A stretch of 64,000 nt of DNA, taken from NCBI RefSeq assembly GCF_036227405.1, contig NZ_CP109473.1, forward strand, positions 4,526,001 to 4,590,000, written 5' to 3'. The first letter of the stretch is position 1; every line of letters begins with the position of its first letter. This DNA comes from Streptomyces sp. NBC_01460. GTDB taxonomy: Bacteria; Actinomycetota; Actinomycetes; Streptomycetales; Streptomycetaceae. Under the pieces are notes generated by a model that saw only the letters and a program-made list of their open reading frames with translations, was not told the DNA's origin and made no database searches. Below are positions 18,475-26,606 of this stretch, one piece after another. The translations under genes and the position numbers were made by a program.

Positions 18475-19479
18475 GTGCGGAAATACTGGGTGTTCGTCGG
18501 CGGTGGGATCGGGCTGGGCCTGTGCTTCATCGCCCTGCTCGTCGTCGGTACGTACTCCGCCGCCGCCGGGATCTCCGGGGCGAGCGGGGCGGTCGGGCTG
18601 GCCAAGGGGGCGGTGCCGGCGCGGTACCAGCCGCTCGTGGAGAAGTGGGGCAACCTCTGTCCCGCCATCAACCCCGCGCTCCTGGCCGCGCAGTTGTACC
18701 AGGAGAGCGGCTGGAACCCCAGCGCTCAGAGCCACGCCGCCGCGCAGGGCATCGCACAGTTCATCCCTGGGACCTGGGCCTCTCACGGCATCGACGGCGA
18801 CAACGACGGCGACCGGGACGTGTGGGACCCGGCGGACGCGATTCCGTCCGCCGCGTCCTACGACTGCGAGCTCGCCGGGTACGTCAAGAAGGTGCCGGGC
18901 GACCCGACCGACAACATGCTCGCCGCCTACAACGCGGGCGCCTACCGGGTGATCCAGTCGGGCGGGGTGCCCGCGATCAGTGAGACCCAGAACTACGTCA
19001 AGATCATCCGTTCCCTGGAGAAGAGCTTCGCCAAGCCGGTCGGCCGGGTGCAGCCCTCGCAGCAGGCGGCCGGGGCGATCTACTTCGCGCAGAAGAAGCT
19101 CGGCACCCCGTATCTCTGGGGTGGCAACGGGACGGCCGACCAGGGGGGCCGGTTCGACTGTTCCGGGCTGACGCAGGCGGCGTACCGGACCGTCGACATC
19201 GAGCTGCCGCGTGTGGCCAACGACCAGTACAACGCCGGGCCGCACCCCTCCCGGGAAGAGCTCCTCCCGGGCGACCTGGTGTTCTTCTCGGACGACCTGA
19301 ACAACTCGCGGGCCATCCACCACGTGGGGCTCTACGTCGGCGGGGGGTACATGATCAACGCTCCGTACACCGGTGCCGTGATCCGGTTCGACAAGATCGA
19401 CACCCCCGACTACTTCGGTGCGACAAGGGTCACGAAGGACGGGGCCGCGGCGCTCCCCACCGCGCTTCCGGAGAGCTGA
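18475..19479 (+). CDS. Bifunctional cell-wall hydrolase: SLT lytic transglycosylase + NlpC/P60
   Basis: About 334 residues. Start uncertain: GTG 18475 (purine-rich GGGGGATGG upstream, directly before the membrane anchor), ATG 18457 or GTG 18442. N-terminal membrane anchor (VFVGGGIGLGLCFIALLVVG), then a lytic transglycosylase domain (LLAAQLYQESGWNPSAQS, catalytic Glu; GIAQFIPGTW; NMLAAYNAG), then an NlpC/P60 peptidase with Cys in FDCSGLTQAAYR, His in HHVGLYVGGG and a third polar position before NAPYTG. It cleaves glycan strands and stem peptides of peptidoglycan outside the membrane. Looks monocistronic. Confidence 0.93.
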   Translation: MRKYWVFVGGGIGLGLCFIALLVVGTYSAAAGISGASGAVGLAKGAVPARYQPLVEKWGNLCPAINPALLAAQLYQESGWNPSAQSHAAAQGIAQFIPGTWASHGIDGDNDGDRDVWDPADAIPSAASYDCELAGYVKKVPGDPTDNMLAAYNAGAYRVIQSGGVPAISETQNYVKIIRSLEKSFAKPVGRVQPSQQAAGAIYFAQKKLGTPYLWGGNGTADQGGRFDCSGLTQAAYRTVDIELPRVANDQYNAGPHPSREELLPGDLVFFSDDLNNSRAIHHVGLYVGGGYMINAPYTGAVIRFDKIDTPDYFGATRVTKDGAAALPTALPES

Positions 19480-19780
19480 CGCACAGTCGGCGGTGGCCGG
19501 AACTCTCCGTGAAGCCTGGGCCCTGAGCTGCGACGATGAGTCACTCTTCGATAACGTCATGGTGATCATTCGGTGGAGAGCGGAACGTACGCACCCGGCA
19601 GGCCGTTCCCTGGACTGGGACAGCATGCGCACATGACCATGCGTGACTGCCCGGAGCAGTCGGGCGTGACGGCATCATGGCGTGACGCGGCACTGAATCC
19701 GCACCGACCACGGGGGTCAGACCAAGGCGACGCACGCCGTTGTGCGTCGCGGCAGCAGACAAGGCAAGGGGCCGCGGCAG
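19480..19780. other. Intergenic region, leader of the PAP2 gene
   Basis: 301 nt with no convincing gene. Somewhat AT-richer around 19530-19585 (GATGAGTCACTCTTCGATAAC), where a promoter may lie. A perfect 9-bp stem-loop sits at 19727-19750, 30 nt before the PAP2 start. Confidence 0.5.
19727..19750 (+). promoter_or_regulatory. Stem-loop in the 5' leader of the PAP2 gene
   Basis: GCGACGCAC (19727-19735) pairs perfectly with GTGCGTCGC (19742-19750) around the loop GCCGTT. It lies 30 nt upstream of the start codon, so it may affect translation or be an attenuator; no matching riboswitch class was recognised. Confidence 0.4.
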
Positions 19781-20500
19781 ATGGCTGGACTCGCACTCGA
19801 TGGGTCGAACCCCGATGTCAGCCTGCTCTACGACATCAATGGGCTGGCGAAGGCCGCTCCGACCTGGTTCGACCGGGTCATGGAGTTCGTCGGTGAATTC
19901 GGGATCATGTTCGCCATGGTCCTGGCGGTCCTGTGGTGCTGGTGGAGCGTGCGCCGACGCGGGACGACCGAGGACTCGGTGACGGCGGTCGCCGGGCTCG
20001 TGTGGGCGCCGCTCGCCGCCGGCATCGCCCTGCTCATCAACATCCCGATCCGGGGCTTCGTGGAGAGGCCGCGTCCGTTCTTCGACCACAAGGGGCTCGA
20101 GGTCCTGGTGGAGGGCAAGACGGACTTCTCCTTCGTGAGCGACCACGCGACGATGGCGATGGCCATCGCGGTGGGCCTCTTCGTGGCCAACCGGAAGTTC
20201 GGCCTGGTGGCCATCGCGCTGGCGCTCCTCGAGGGCTTCTGCCGCGTCTACATGGGCGTGCACTACCCGACCGACGTGATCGGCGGCTTCGCCCTCGGCA
20301 CCGCCGTCGCCCTGCTGCTCGCCCCGCTCGCGATGATGATGCTGACGCCTCTGGTGGGGGCCGTGGCCCGCGCCGGGGTGGTCGGCAGGCTCGTCCGCTC
20401 GGGCGGTGCGGTGGCCGCCGACGGACGGGGCACCTCGCGTGGGATCCCTGAGCCGAGCCGCGGTTCCGGCGCGCCCGAAGAGAAGGACCTCGCCGCCTGA
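19781..20500 (+). CDS. PAP2-family phosphatase (undecaprenyl-diphosphatase-like)
   Basis: 239 residues from the ATG at 19781. Five or six membrane segments. PAP2 motifs: RGFVERPRP (C1), SFVSDHATMA (C2, with SDH where PSGH is usual) and RVYMGVHYPTDVIGG (C3, catalytic His and Asp). It probably dephosphorylates a lipid pyrophosphate such as undecaprenyl-PP at the outer membrane face, recycling the carrier for cell-wall synthesis. The C-terminal 45 residues are a disordered, charged tail. Ends in a strong hairpin terminator (20521-20549). Confidence 0.92.
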   Translation: MAGLALDGSNPDVSLLYDINGLAKAAPTWFDRVMEFVGEFGIMFAMVLAVLWCWWSVRRRGTTEDSVTAVAGLVWAPLAAGIALLINIPIRGFVERPRPFFDHKGLEVLVEGKTDFSFVSDHATMAMAIAVGLFVANRKFGLVAIALALLEGFCRVYMGVHYPTDVIGGFALGTAVALLLAPLAMMMLTPLVGAVARAGVVGRLVRSGGAVAADGRGTSRGIPEPSRGSGAPEEKDLAA

Positions 20501-20520
20501 GACACAGCGGTCGTACGACG

Positions 20521-20549
20521 TGAGGGGAGCCCCGGCGGGGCTCCCCTCA
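20521..20549 (+). terminator. Rho-independent-type terminator after the PAP2 gene
   Basis: Perfect 13-bp stem: TGAGGGGAGCCCC (20521-20533), loop GGC, GGGGCTCCCCTCA (20537-20549), 20 nt after the stop codon. No U-tract follows. Confidence 0.85.
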
Positions 20550-20632
20550 CGCATGTTTCGAGGATTGGCTGGTTTCGATCGTTCCGTCGTCGGCTCTCCG
20601 GTGACGGGGCATCATGTGCGGGGACCGCGGGG

Positions 20633-23600
20633 GTGGTGCATGTGGCCGGTCGGCGGCCGTCACGGCAGGAAGTGAACCAGCGGCGCGCGCGTACGGGGTT
20701 CGTGGGGCGCCGCAACGAGCTGGCGGTCTTCCGGGAGACCTTCGCCAGGGATCCCGAGGAGGCGGACTTCCCGTTCCTCTTCCATGTGCGCGGCAACGGG
20801 GGCGTGGGCAAGTCGACCCTCGTGCGGCAGTGGGAGGCCACCGCCCGCGAGCAGGCCTCCGTCGTCACCGCGTACGTGGACGACGACGTGCACGACGCGA
20901 TCGAGGCGATGGAGGCGGTCAGCGTCCGGCTCGGCCGGCAGGGGCATCCGCTCAGGAAGTTCGACAAGCAGCTGTCCACCTACCGTCAGCGCAGGCACCA
21001 GGCCGACAGCGCGGCCTCCGCCCCGCAGCCCGAGGGCGGTGAGCCGGGAGCGGTGGCGGCCGTGGCGTCGCCGTCCAGCACGGTCGCGGCCCAGGTGGGC
21101 CTGGCCGGGCTGGGAGCGCTGGTCCCCGGGGCGGGGCTGTTCACCGGGGCCGTCGACCCGCAGCAGGTGGCGCGGGGCGCGGACCGGGTGCGGGCGATGC
21201 TCAACACGCGTCTGCGCAGCCACGACGACGTGCAGCTGGTGATGAACCCGCTCGTGGGTCTCGCCCCTGTCTTCCTCGACGACCTGGCCGACGTCGCTGA
21301 GCGGTGCGAGCGGGTGGTGCTGTTCTTCGACGTCTACGAGAGGACCGGGCCGGTCCTCGACCACTGGCTGCGGACCATCGTCTTCGGGGAGGAGTACGGC
21401 AGCCTGCCCGTCAACGTGCAGATCGTGCTGGCCGGGCAGCTGCGTCTGGACACCCGGGTCTGGGGCGACCGGCTGGGCCAGGTCACCGAGGTGTGCCTGG
21501 AGGTCTTCTCCGAGGAGGAGGCCCGCACCCTCCTCTCCACCCACGGCGTCACCGACGAACCCGGCATCGAGCTGGTGCTCCGCCTTTCGGGCCGGCTGCC
21601 GCTGCTCGTCGACATGCTGGCCCGGAGCGATCCGGGCGCGGGCGCGGCCATGGGCGATCCCTCCGAGACCGCGGTCGAGCGCTTCCTCAAGTGGGAGCAG
21701 GCCCCTGAGCGGCGCGAGGCCGCCATGGCCTGTGCACTCCCGCTGCAGCTCGACGAGGACATCTACCGGGCGGTCGTCCCGGAGGCGGCAGCCGAGGGCT
21801 ACGCGTGGCTGCGCGGTCTGGCCTTCGTCTCTCCCCAGGCGGGCCGCTGCCGCTACCACGACGTCGTACGCGCCGCGATGCTGCGCCTCCGGCGGACCCG
21901 GTCACCGGTCCGCTGGCAGGAGGCGCACACGCGGCTGGCCGAGCTGTTCGCGCGGCGGCGGCGCGCGGTGGAGGCGGACCTGGGTGCCGACCCCGAAGAC
22001 CTCTGGAAGGAGGCCGCCTGGCGGGAGCACCGGCTGAACGAGACGTATCACCGGCTGTGCGCGCATCCGCGAACGGCCCTTCCCGACGCGCTCTTCCAGA
22101 GTGCCTCCGCCGTCGGTGTCGACATCGCCACGTTGCGCCGCTGGGCGCAGATCCTCGGCGGTGCGGGCCGCGACACCGATGCCGCGGCCCTCATCTCGTG
22201 GGGTGACCGCCTGGAGGCCGCGGCGGAACAGGAGCAGCCGGGGGCGGTCGTGCTGACCCTCCTGCTGGACGCATCCGAACTCGACGCCCGGGGGAGGGCT
22301 GTGGCGTACACCGTCCGGGCCGAGGAGCACCGGCACGTGGGCGACAACGAGAGCGCGCTGGCGGACTGCGAGGCTGCTGTCGCCCTCGCGCCGGACATGG
22401 CGCGCCCCCGTGCCGGGCTGGGGGAGACGTACCGCGTGATGGGCCGTTACGAGGAAGCGGTCGCCGAGTGCACCCGCGCGGTGGAGATCGACCCGGGGTA
22501 CGTCCTGGCGTACGGCAGCCGGGGCGACGCCTACCGGAACCTGGGGCGCCACGAAGAGGCCTTCGCGGATTTCGCCCGTGCCATCGAGATCGACCGGCGG
22601 TACGCGTGGGCGTACGGCAGCCGGGCGCGGGTGTACGAGGCTCTGGAGCGGTACGAGGAGGCCTTGGCCGACTACGACCGGGCCATCGGCATCGATCCGC
22701 TCTACGAGTGGGCCATCGGGAGCCGGGCCCAGCTCCATGAGCGGATGGGCCGCTACGAGGAGGCGCTCGCCGGTTACAGCCGGGCCGTCGAGATCGATCC
22801 GCAGTACGCGTGGGCGTACGGCAGCCGGGCGCGGGCGTACGAGGCCCTGGATCGGCGGGAGGAGGCGCTCGCCGACTACGACCGGGCCATCGGCATCGAT
22901 CCGCTCTACGAGTGGGCCGTCGGGAGCCGGGCGGAGCTCCATGAGCGGATGGGCCGGCACGAGGAGGCGCTCGCCGGTTACAGCCGGGCCGTCGAGATCG
23001 ATCCGCAGTACGCGTGGGCGTACGGCAGCCGGGCGCAGGTGTACGAGGCCCTGGATCGGCGGGAGGAGGCGCTCGCCGACTACGACCGGGCGGTCGAGAT
23101 CGATCCGCGGTACGCGTGGGCGCTCGCGCGCCGTGCACGCGTCGAGCAGGCCATGGGACGGTACGAGGAGGCCCTCGCCGACTACACGCGGGCCGCCGAG
23201 ACCCGGCCGGAGTCCGCGTGGTGGCCCTTGGACGGCCGTGCGCAGGTGCAGGTGGCGCTCGGCCGGTACGAGGAGGCCCTGGCCGACTACACGCGGGCCC
23301 TCGGTCTCAGGCCCGGGTACGACGTGGCGGCCACCCACCGTGGCGAGCTGTACGAGAGGCTCGGGCGGTACGAGGAGGCGCTCGCCGACTTCACCCGGGC
23401 CGTCGAGATCGATCCGGCCTCCGACTGGGCGCTCAACGGCCGTACCCGGACCTTCCTGCGCATGGGCAGGTACGAGGAGGCGCTCGCCGACTGCGCGAGG
23501 GCCGACGGGATCGATCCGGGGGACGGCTGGAACCAGATGCTGCACGGCATCGTGCTGCGTGCGGCCGGTGACCCCCAGGACGCGCAGGCGTACTTCGCGC

Positions 23601-23860
23601 GCGCCCTGCGGATCTTCACCGCCGCCCGCACGACGGACGGCGGTGAGGACGTGGACGCGCACCAGGGCCTGCTCGTGCTGCACTGCGCCCTGCTCGAAGG
23701 AGACCGGGCAGCCGCCCGGTGCGGCGCGCTGGTCGCTCTCGGGCCGGATCAGCGGCAGCTGAGGGACACGCTCGACGACCTCGCGTTCCTCCGTGAGGTC
23801 TTCCCGGAGGCCGGGCAGGTCATCGGGACGGTGGTGCGGCGCCTGCGGGAGGCGCTCTAG
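20633..23860 (+). CDS. STAND-type NTPase with C-terminal tetratricopeptide repeats
   Basis: 1075 residues; GTG at 20633 (two further GTGs within ten nt). Layout: FVGRRNELAVFRE at 23-35; Walker A GNGGVGKST at 54-62; a hydrophobic segment at about 151-172; Walker B VVLFFDVYE from 228; a winged-helix-like region to about 500; then about 13 TPRs of 34 residues between 556 and 996 (consensus YAWAYGSRA…G…EEALADYDRAIEIDP). STAND proteins are ATP-driven signalling switches that use repeat arrays to sense a ligand; several bacterial ones defend against phage. No effector domain is recognisable. Adjacent TPRs are almost identical at the DNA level, showing recent expansion. No partner gene is coupled to it. 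Confidence 0.9.
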   Translation: MVHVAGRRPSRQEVNQRRARTGFVGRRNELAVFRETFARDPEEADFPFLFHVRGNGGVGKSTLVRQWEATAREQASVVTAYVDDDVHDAIEAMEAVSVRLGRQGHPLRKFDKQLSTYRQRRHQADSAASAPQPEGGEPGAVAAVASPSSTVAAQVGLAGLGALVPGAGLFTGAVDPQQVARGADRVRAMLNTRLRSHDDVQLVMNPLVGLAPVFLDDLADVAERCERVVLFFDVYERTGPVLDHWLRTIVFGEEYGSLPVNVQIVLAGQLRLDTRVWGDRLGQVTEVCLEVFSEEEARTLLSTHGVTDEPGIELVLRLSGRLPLLVDMLARSDPGAGAAMGDPSETAVERFLKWEQAPERREAAMACALPLQLDEDIYRAVVPEAAAEGYAWLRGLAFVSPQAGRCRYHDVVRAAMLRLRRTRSPVRWQEAHTRLAELFARRRRAVEADLGADPEDLWKEAAWREHRLNETYHRLCAHPRTALPDALFQSASAVGVDIATLRRWAQILGGAGRDTDAAALISWGDRLEAAAEQEQPGAVVLTLLLDASELDARGRAVAYTVRAEEHRHVGDNESALADCEAAVALAPDMARPRAGLGETYRVMGRYEEAVAECTRAVEIDPGYVLAYGSRGDAYRNLGRHEEAFADFARAIEIDRRYAWAYGSRARVYEALERYEEALADYDRAIGIDPLYEWAIGSRAQLHERMGRYEEALAGYSRAVEIDPQYAWAYGSRARAYEALDRREEALADYDRAIGIDPLYEWAVGSRAELHERMGRHEEALAGYSRAVEIDPQYAWAYGSRAQVYEALDRREEALADYDRAVEIDPRYAWALARRARVEQAMGRYEEALADYTRAAETRPESAWWPLDGRAQVQVALGRYEEALADYTRALGLRPGYDVAATHRGELYERLGRYEEALADFTRAVEIDPASDWALNGRTRTFLRMGRYEEALADCARADGIDPGDGWNQMLHGIVLRAAGDPQDAQAYFARALRIFTAARTTDGGEDVDAHQGLLVLHCALLEGDRAAARCGALVALGPDQRQLRDTLDDLAFLREVFPEAGQVIGTVVRRLREAL
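22499..23120 (+). repeat. 102/204-bp DNA repeats encoding TPRs
   Basis: The segment TACGCGTGGGCGTACGGCAG starts at 22601, 22805 and 23009, spaced exactly 204 nt (two TPRs), and a related TACGCGTGGGCG starts at 23111. The 204-bp units containing GATCGGCGGGAGGAGGCGCT at about 22851 and 23055 are almost identical. The array has expanded by pairs of TPRs. Confidence 0.9.
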
Positions 23861-24039
23861 GCCTCCGGCTCCCCGAGGTGTTCCCGCGCGTCGGTGCGGG
23901 CCCGGTCGCGGGAGCGTCTGGCGGCGCCCGACCAGCCGCAGCTGCAGCGTGCCAGGCAGAAAGAGCCTCGTTCGACGGTCGTGGTGGTGTGTCCCGGAGA
24001 GGGGCTCCGGACGGGGGAGTCCGAGGGGTCCTGATGCAC
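23857..24039 (-). CDS. Small CxCGW-type hypothetical protein
   Basis: 60 residues from a GTG at 24039: a Ser/Thr-rich start, then TTTTVERGSFCLARCSCGWS (residues 18-37) and a basic tail RRSRDRARTDAREHLGE. The three closely spaced Cys residues (C28, C32, C34) and GW recall small actinobacterial proteins I have seen annotated as hypothetical; a metal site is possible. The stop overlaps the STAND gene stop from the opposite strand by 4 nt. The ribosome-binding site is weak, so the start is uncertain. Confidence 0.65.
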   Translation of the reverse strand: MHQDPSDSPVRSPSPGHTTTTVERGSFCLARCSCGWSGAARRSRDRARTDAREHLGEPEA

Positions 24040-24192
24040 GCGTCCACGGTACCGGGGGCGCCGTACGGCGGTCGGCGAGTGGGCCGATCGGCTGTCGTGA
24101 GGGGGGCCGTGGCGTGACGGGGCGCCCCGGCCGTCGTTAGGCGGGACGGGCGGGAGCTCGGCCAGGTGTACGTCGTTGGGGGTTGGCAGGCG

Positions 24193-25080
24193 ATGGTGGT
24201 GCGACAGCAGAGGTCCGGAGGCGGGGCACTGGCTGTGTGTGCCCTGGCCGTCGCCGGCGTGATGACGGTGGGCAGCGGATGCTCCGGGCCGGGCGGCGCC
24301 GGTGCCGACGGGACGGGCGAGCGCGCGGTCTCCCGGGCCGGCCCGGCAGCCTCCCCGGCCTCCGTGGTCCGGCGGGCGGCCGAGGCGCTGACCGCCGCCG
24401 GCAGCGCCGAGACGCGTACGTCGATGGAGACCGCGGCGGGCGGGACCCGGGTGACGATCAGGGGCCAGGGGGCGTACGACTTCCGCAGGCAGCTGGGCCG
24501 GATCAAGGTCCTCCTCCCGAAGGACGCCGCCGGCGCCGAGGACCACCGGCCGATCACGGAGCTGCTGGCCCCCGGGGCGCTGTACATGAAGAACCGCGGG
24601 GCCGGGGTGCCGGACGACAAGTGGGTGCGGATCGACACGACGACCCTGGAGGACGGCAATCTCGTCACCGGCGGTGTGACGGACCCGACGGCCGCCGCCG
24701 AGCTCCTGCGGGGCGCGGGCAGGGTGACGTACGTCGGACGGACGGAACTGGCCGGGGTGCCGGTCCGGCACTACCGGGGGACGGCGGACCTGGGCCGGGC
24801 GGCGCGGGAGGCCTCGCCGTCCTCGCGGGGGGCGCTGACCGCCGCGGCGAAAGGGTTCAGCACGGACTCCGTGCCCTTCGACGCCTATCTGGACGACGAG
24901 GGCCTGCTGCGGAAGGTGCGTCACCGCTTCACCTTCGCGACCGAGGGCCCGCCGGTGGCGGTGGTGTCGACGATGCTGCTGTACGGCTTCGGGGCGCCGG
25001 TCGCGGTGGAGCTGCCACCCGACGCGGACATCTACACGGGCCGGGTCCAGCAGGGCCGGAGTGGCCCGGAAGCGCCGTAG
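24193..25080 (+). CDS. Predicted lipoprotein (LppX/LprG-like fold suspected)
   Basis: 295 residues from the ATG at 24193. Signal peptide ALAVCALAVAGVMTVGSGC with a lipobox ending near Cys30. The mature part has alternating strands with VTIRGQGAYDFRR, GALYMKNRGAGVPDDKW, and VPVRHYRGTADLG. Streptomyces lipoproteins of this pattern are usually placed with the LppX/LprAFG lipid carriers; I rate that family only probable. It is anchored outside the membrane. No partner gene is evident. Confidence 0.82.
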   Translation: MVVRQQRSGGGALAVCALAVAGVMTVGSGCSGPGGAGADGTGERAVSRAGPAASPASVVRRAAEALTAAGSAETRTSMETAAGGTRVTIRGQGAYDFRRQLGRIKVLLPKDAAGAEDHRPITELLAPGALYMKNRGAGVPDDKWVRIDTTTLEDGNLVTGGVTDPTAAAELLRGAGRVTYVGRTELAGVPVRHYRGTADLGRAAREASPSSRGALTAAAKGFSTDSVPFDAYLDDEGLLRKVRHRFTFATEGPPVAVVSTMLLYGFGAPVAVELPPDADIYTGRVQQGRSGPEAP

Positions 25081-25180
25081 GGAGGGGGCCGAAATGGTCC
25101 TTCCGTGCCATGCGCGGTGCGTGCCGCGCTCCCTACGCTAGGGAGTCGGTGCGCCAGCGGGTCGGCGACAGCAGAGAGAG

Positions 25181-25390
25181 GTGACGCAGGTGGTGACGCT
25201 CAGCGCTCCGAACGCTCAGGACTGTGTGGCCCTCGCCGAGATCGAACTGTGCGGCGAGCTCATGATCGCGGCGGCCGACGCGCTGGAGGACCGGCTCAGT
25301 CCCGACCGGATCGACGAGGTGCTCAACGTCAGGGTGGACCGCGCCGAGCCGGCGCCGACGATTCCCCGGCAGGTCCGCCACCGGGGATGA
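25181..25390 (+). CDS. Short hypothetical protein
   Basis: 69 residues from a GTG at 25181 (GAGAGAG immediately upstream; a second GTG at 25190 is better spaced from AGAGG). It contains CVALAEIELCGELMIAAADA and DRIDEVLNVRV. Codon bias is normal for a real gene and I have the impression that related short proteins occur in other Streptomyces. No domain or function recognised. Convergent with csoR, 22 nt apart. Confidence 0.65.
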   Translation: MTQVVTLSAPNAQDCVALAEIELCGELMIAAADALEDRLSPDRIDEVLNVRVDRAEPAPTIPRQVRHRG

Positions 25391-25412
25391 CCTCTCCCCT
25401 CCCCGGCCGCCG

Positions 25413-25760
25413 TCACGTACGCAGGAGGCGGGCGATCGCCTTGGTGGCCTCCTCGACCTTCGCGTCGATCTCCTCACCGCCCTTGAGCGCGGCATCCGCG
25501 ACACAGTGGCGCAGGTGCTCCTCCAGCAGCTGGAGCGCGAAGGACTGCAGGGCCTTGGTGGAGGCCGACACCTGCGTGAGTATGTCGATGCAGTAGACGT
25601 CCTCGTCGACCATCCGCTGGAGACCGCGGATCTGGCCCTCGATGCGGCGCAGGCGCTTGAGGTGCTCGTCCTTCTGGTGGTGATACCCGTGGATACCGCG
25701 GTCGTGGTCGGTGACGACTGCGTCCGGACCGGCTGCGTCGGTGGCCTCGGTGGTGGTCAT
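25413..25760 (-). CDS. csoR: Copper-sensing repressor CsoR
   Basis: 115 residues. All-helical CsoR/RcnR family. The Cu(I) ligand set C-H-C is visible: C57 in DVYCIDILTQ, H82 and C86 in EEHLRHCVAD. The N-terminal 30 residues are an extended, flexible tail as in streptomycete CsoR. It binds DNA without copper and releases on Cu(I) binding, de-repressing copper efflux genes. ATG at 25760 with GGAGGA upstream. A near-perfect operator palindrome lies 56 nt upstream, so it probably regulates itself. No copper ATPase or chaperone gene is in this window. Confidence 0.95.
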   Translation of the reverse strand: MTTTEATDAAGPDAVVTDHDRGIHGYHHQKDEHLKRLRRIEGQIRGLQRMVDEDVYCIDILTQVSASTKALQSFALQLLEEHLRHCVADAALKGGEEIDAKVEEATKAIARLLRT

Positions 25761-25815
25761 GGGGTCCTCCGTTGTCCTCGTGGCCTGCGGTGAGCGTGCC
25801 GTTCTGTTCCGTCTG

Positions 25816-25834
25816 TATACCCCTGGCGGGTATA
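25816..25834. promoter_or_regulatory. CsoR operator
   Basis: TATACCCCTGGCGGGTATA: the 7-bp arms TATACCC and GGGTATA flank CTGGC. It matches the ATACCC/GGGTAT pattern known for CsoR boxes and is in the csoR promoter region. Confidence 0.85.
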
Positions 25835-25980
25835 TCGTAACGAATCCAGCCGAAACGTGACCGGGGGGCCGTGCTGATCACTGTGCCCGATGGGCGACAC
25901 TGAATGACGCCGGTTAGCCGTGGCCGGATGATGCGCCTAGCATCAGCCTGACCGAATCCAAAGCACCCCGAGGACCCCAC

Positions 25981-26601
25981 GTGCGCTTTCGTCTGACCCC
26001 CAGGGAGACGAGCTTCTACGACATGTTTTCCGCTTCCGCGGACAACATCGTCACGGGCTCGAAGCTCCTCATGGAACTGCTCGGGGCGGATTCTGCCTCC
26101 CGAGTCGAGATCGCGGAGCGTATGCGGGCAGCGGAGCACGCGGGGGACGATGCCACCCACGCGATCTTCCACCAGCTGAACTCCTCCTTCATCACGCCGT
26201 TCGACCGCGAGGACATCTACAACCTCGCGTCGTCGCTCGACGACATCATGGACTTCATGGAGGAGGCCGTCGACCTGGTCGTGCTGTACCAGATCGAGGA
26301 GCTCCCGAAGGGTGTCGAGCAGCAGATCGAGGTCCTGGCCAGGGCGGCGGAACTGACCGCCGAGGCCATGCCGAGTCTGCGGACCATGGACAACCTCACC
26401 GAGTACTGGATCGAGGTCAACCGTCTGGAGAACCAGGCCGACCAGATCCACCGCAAGCTGCTGGCCCAGCTCTTCAACGGCAAGTACGACGCCATGGACG
26501 TGCTGAAGCTGAAGCAGATCGTGGACGTGCTGGAAGAGGCGGCTGACGCGTTCGAGCACGTCGCCAACACGGTGGAGACCATCGCGGTCAAGGAGTCCTG
26601 A
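25981..26601 (+). CDS. DUF47 family protein (PhoU-like, Pit partner)
   Basis: 206 residues from a GTG at 25981. All-helical, PhoU-like: FYDMFSASADNIVTGSKLL, MRAAEHAGDDATHAIFHQLN, TPFDREDIYNLASSLDDIMD, NQADQIHRKLLAQLF. DUF47 proteins are co-encoded with Pit phosphate permeases and appear to modulate them. It ends 5 nt before the pit gene, and the pit ribosome-binding site (AAGGAG) lies in its last codons, so the two form an operon. I see no clear PHO box upstream. Confidence 0.93.
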   Translation: MRFRLTPRETSFYDMFSASADNIVTGSKLLMELLGADSASRVEIAERMRAAEHAGDDATHAIFHQLNSSFITPFDREDIYNLASSLDDIMDFMEEAVDLVVLYQIEELPKGVEQQIEVLARAAELTAEAMPSLRTMDNLTEYWIEVNRLENQADQIHRKLLAQLFNGKYDAMDVLKLKQIVDVLEEAADAFEHVANTVETIAVKES

Positions 26602-26606
26602 ACCTC

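Noticed and set aside
22499..23120. CRISPR-like regular repeats
   Set aside because: The repeats are in frame, 102/204 bp long and encode TPRs; no unique spacers.
25835..25980. PHO box before the DUF47-pit operon
   Set aside because: No pair of 11-bp GTTCAC-type repeats found; only weak single matches.
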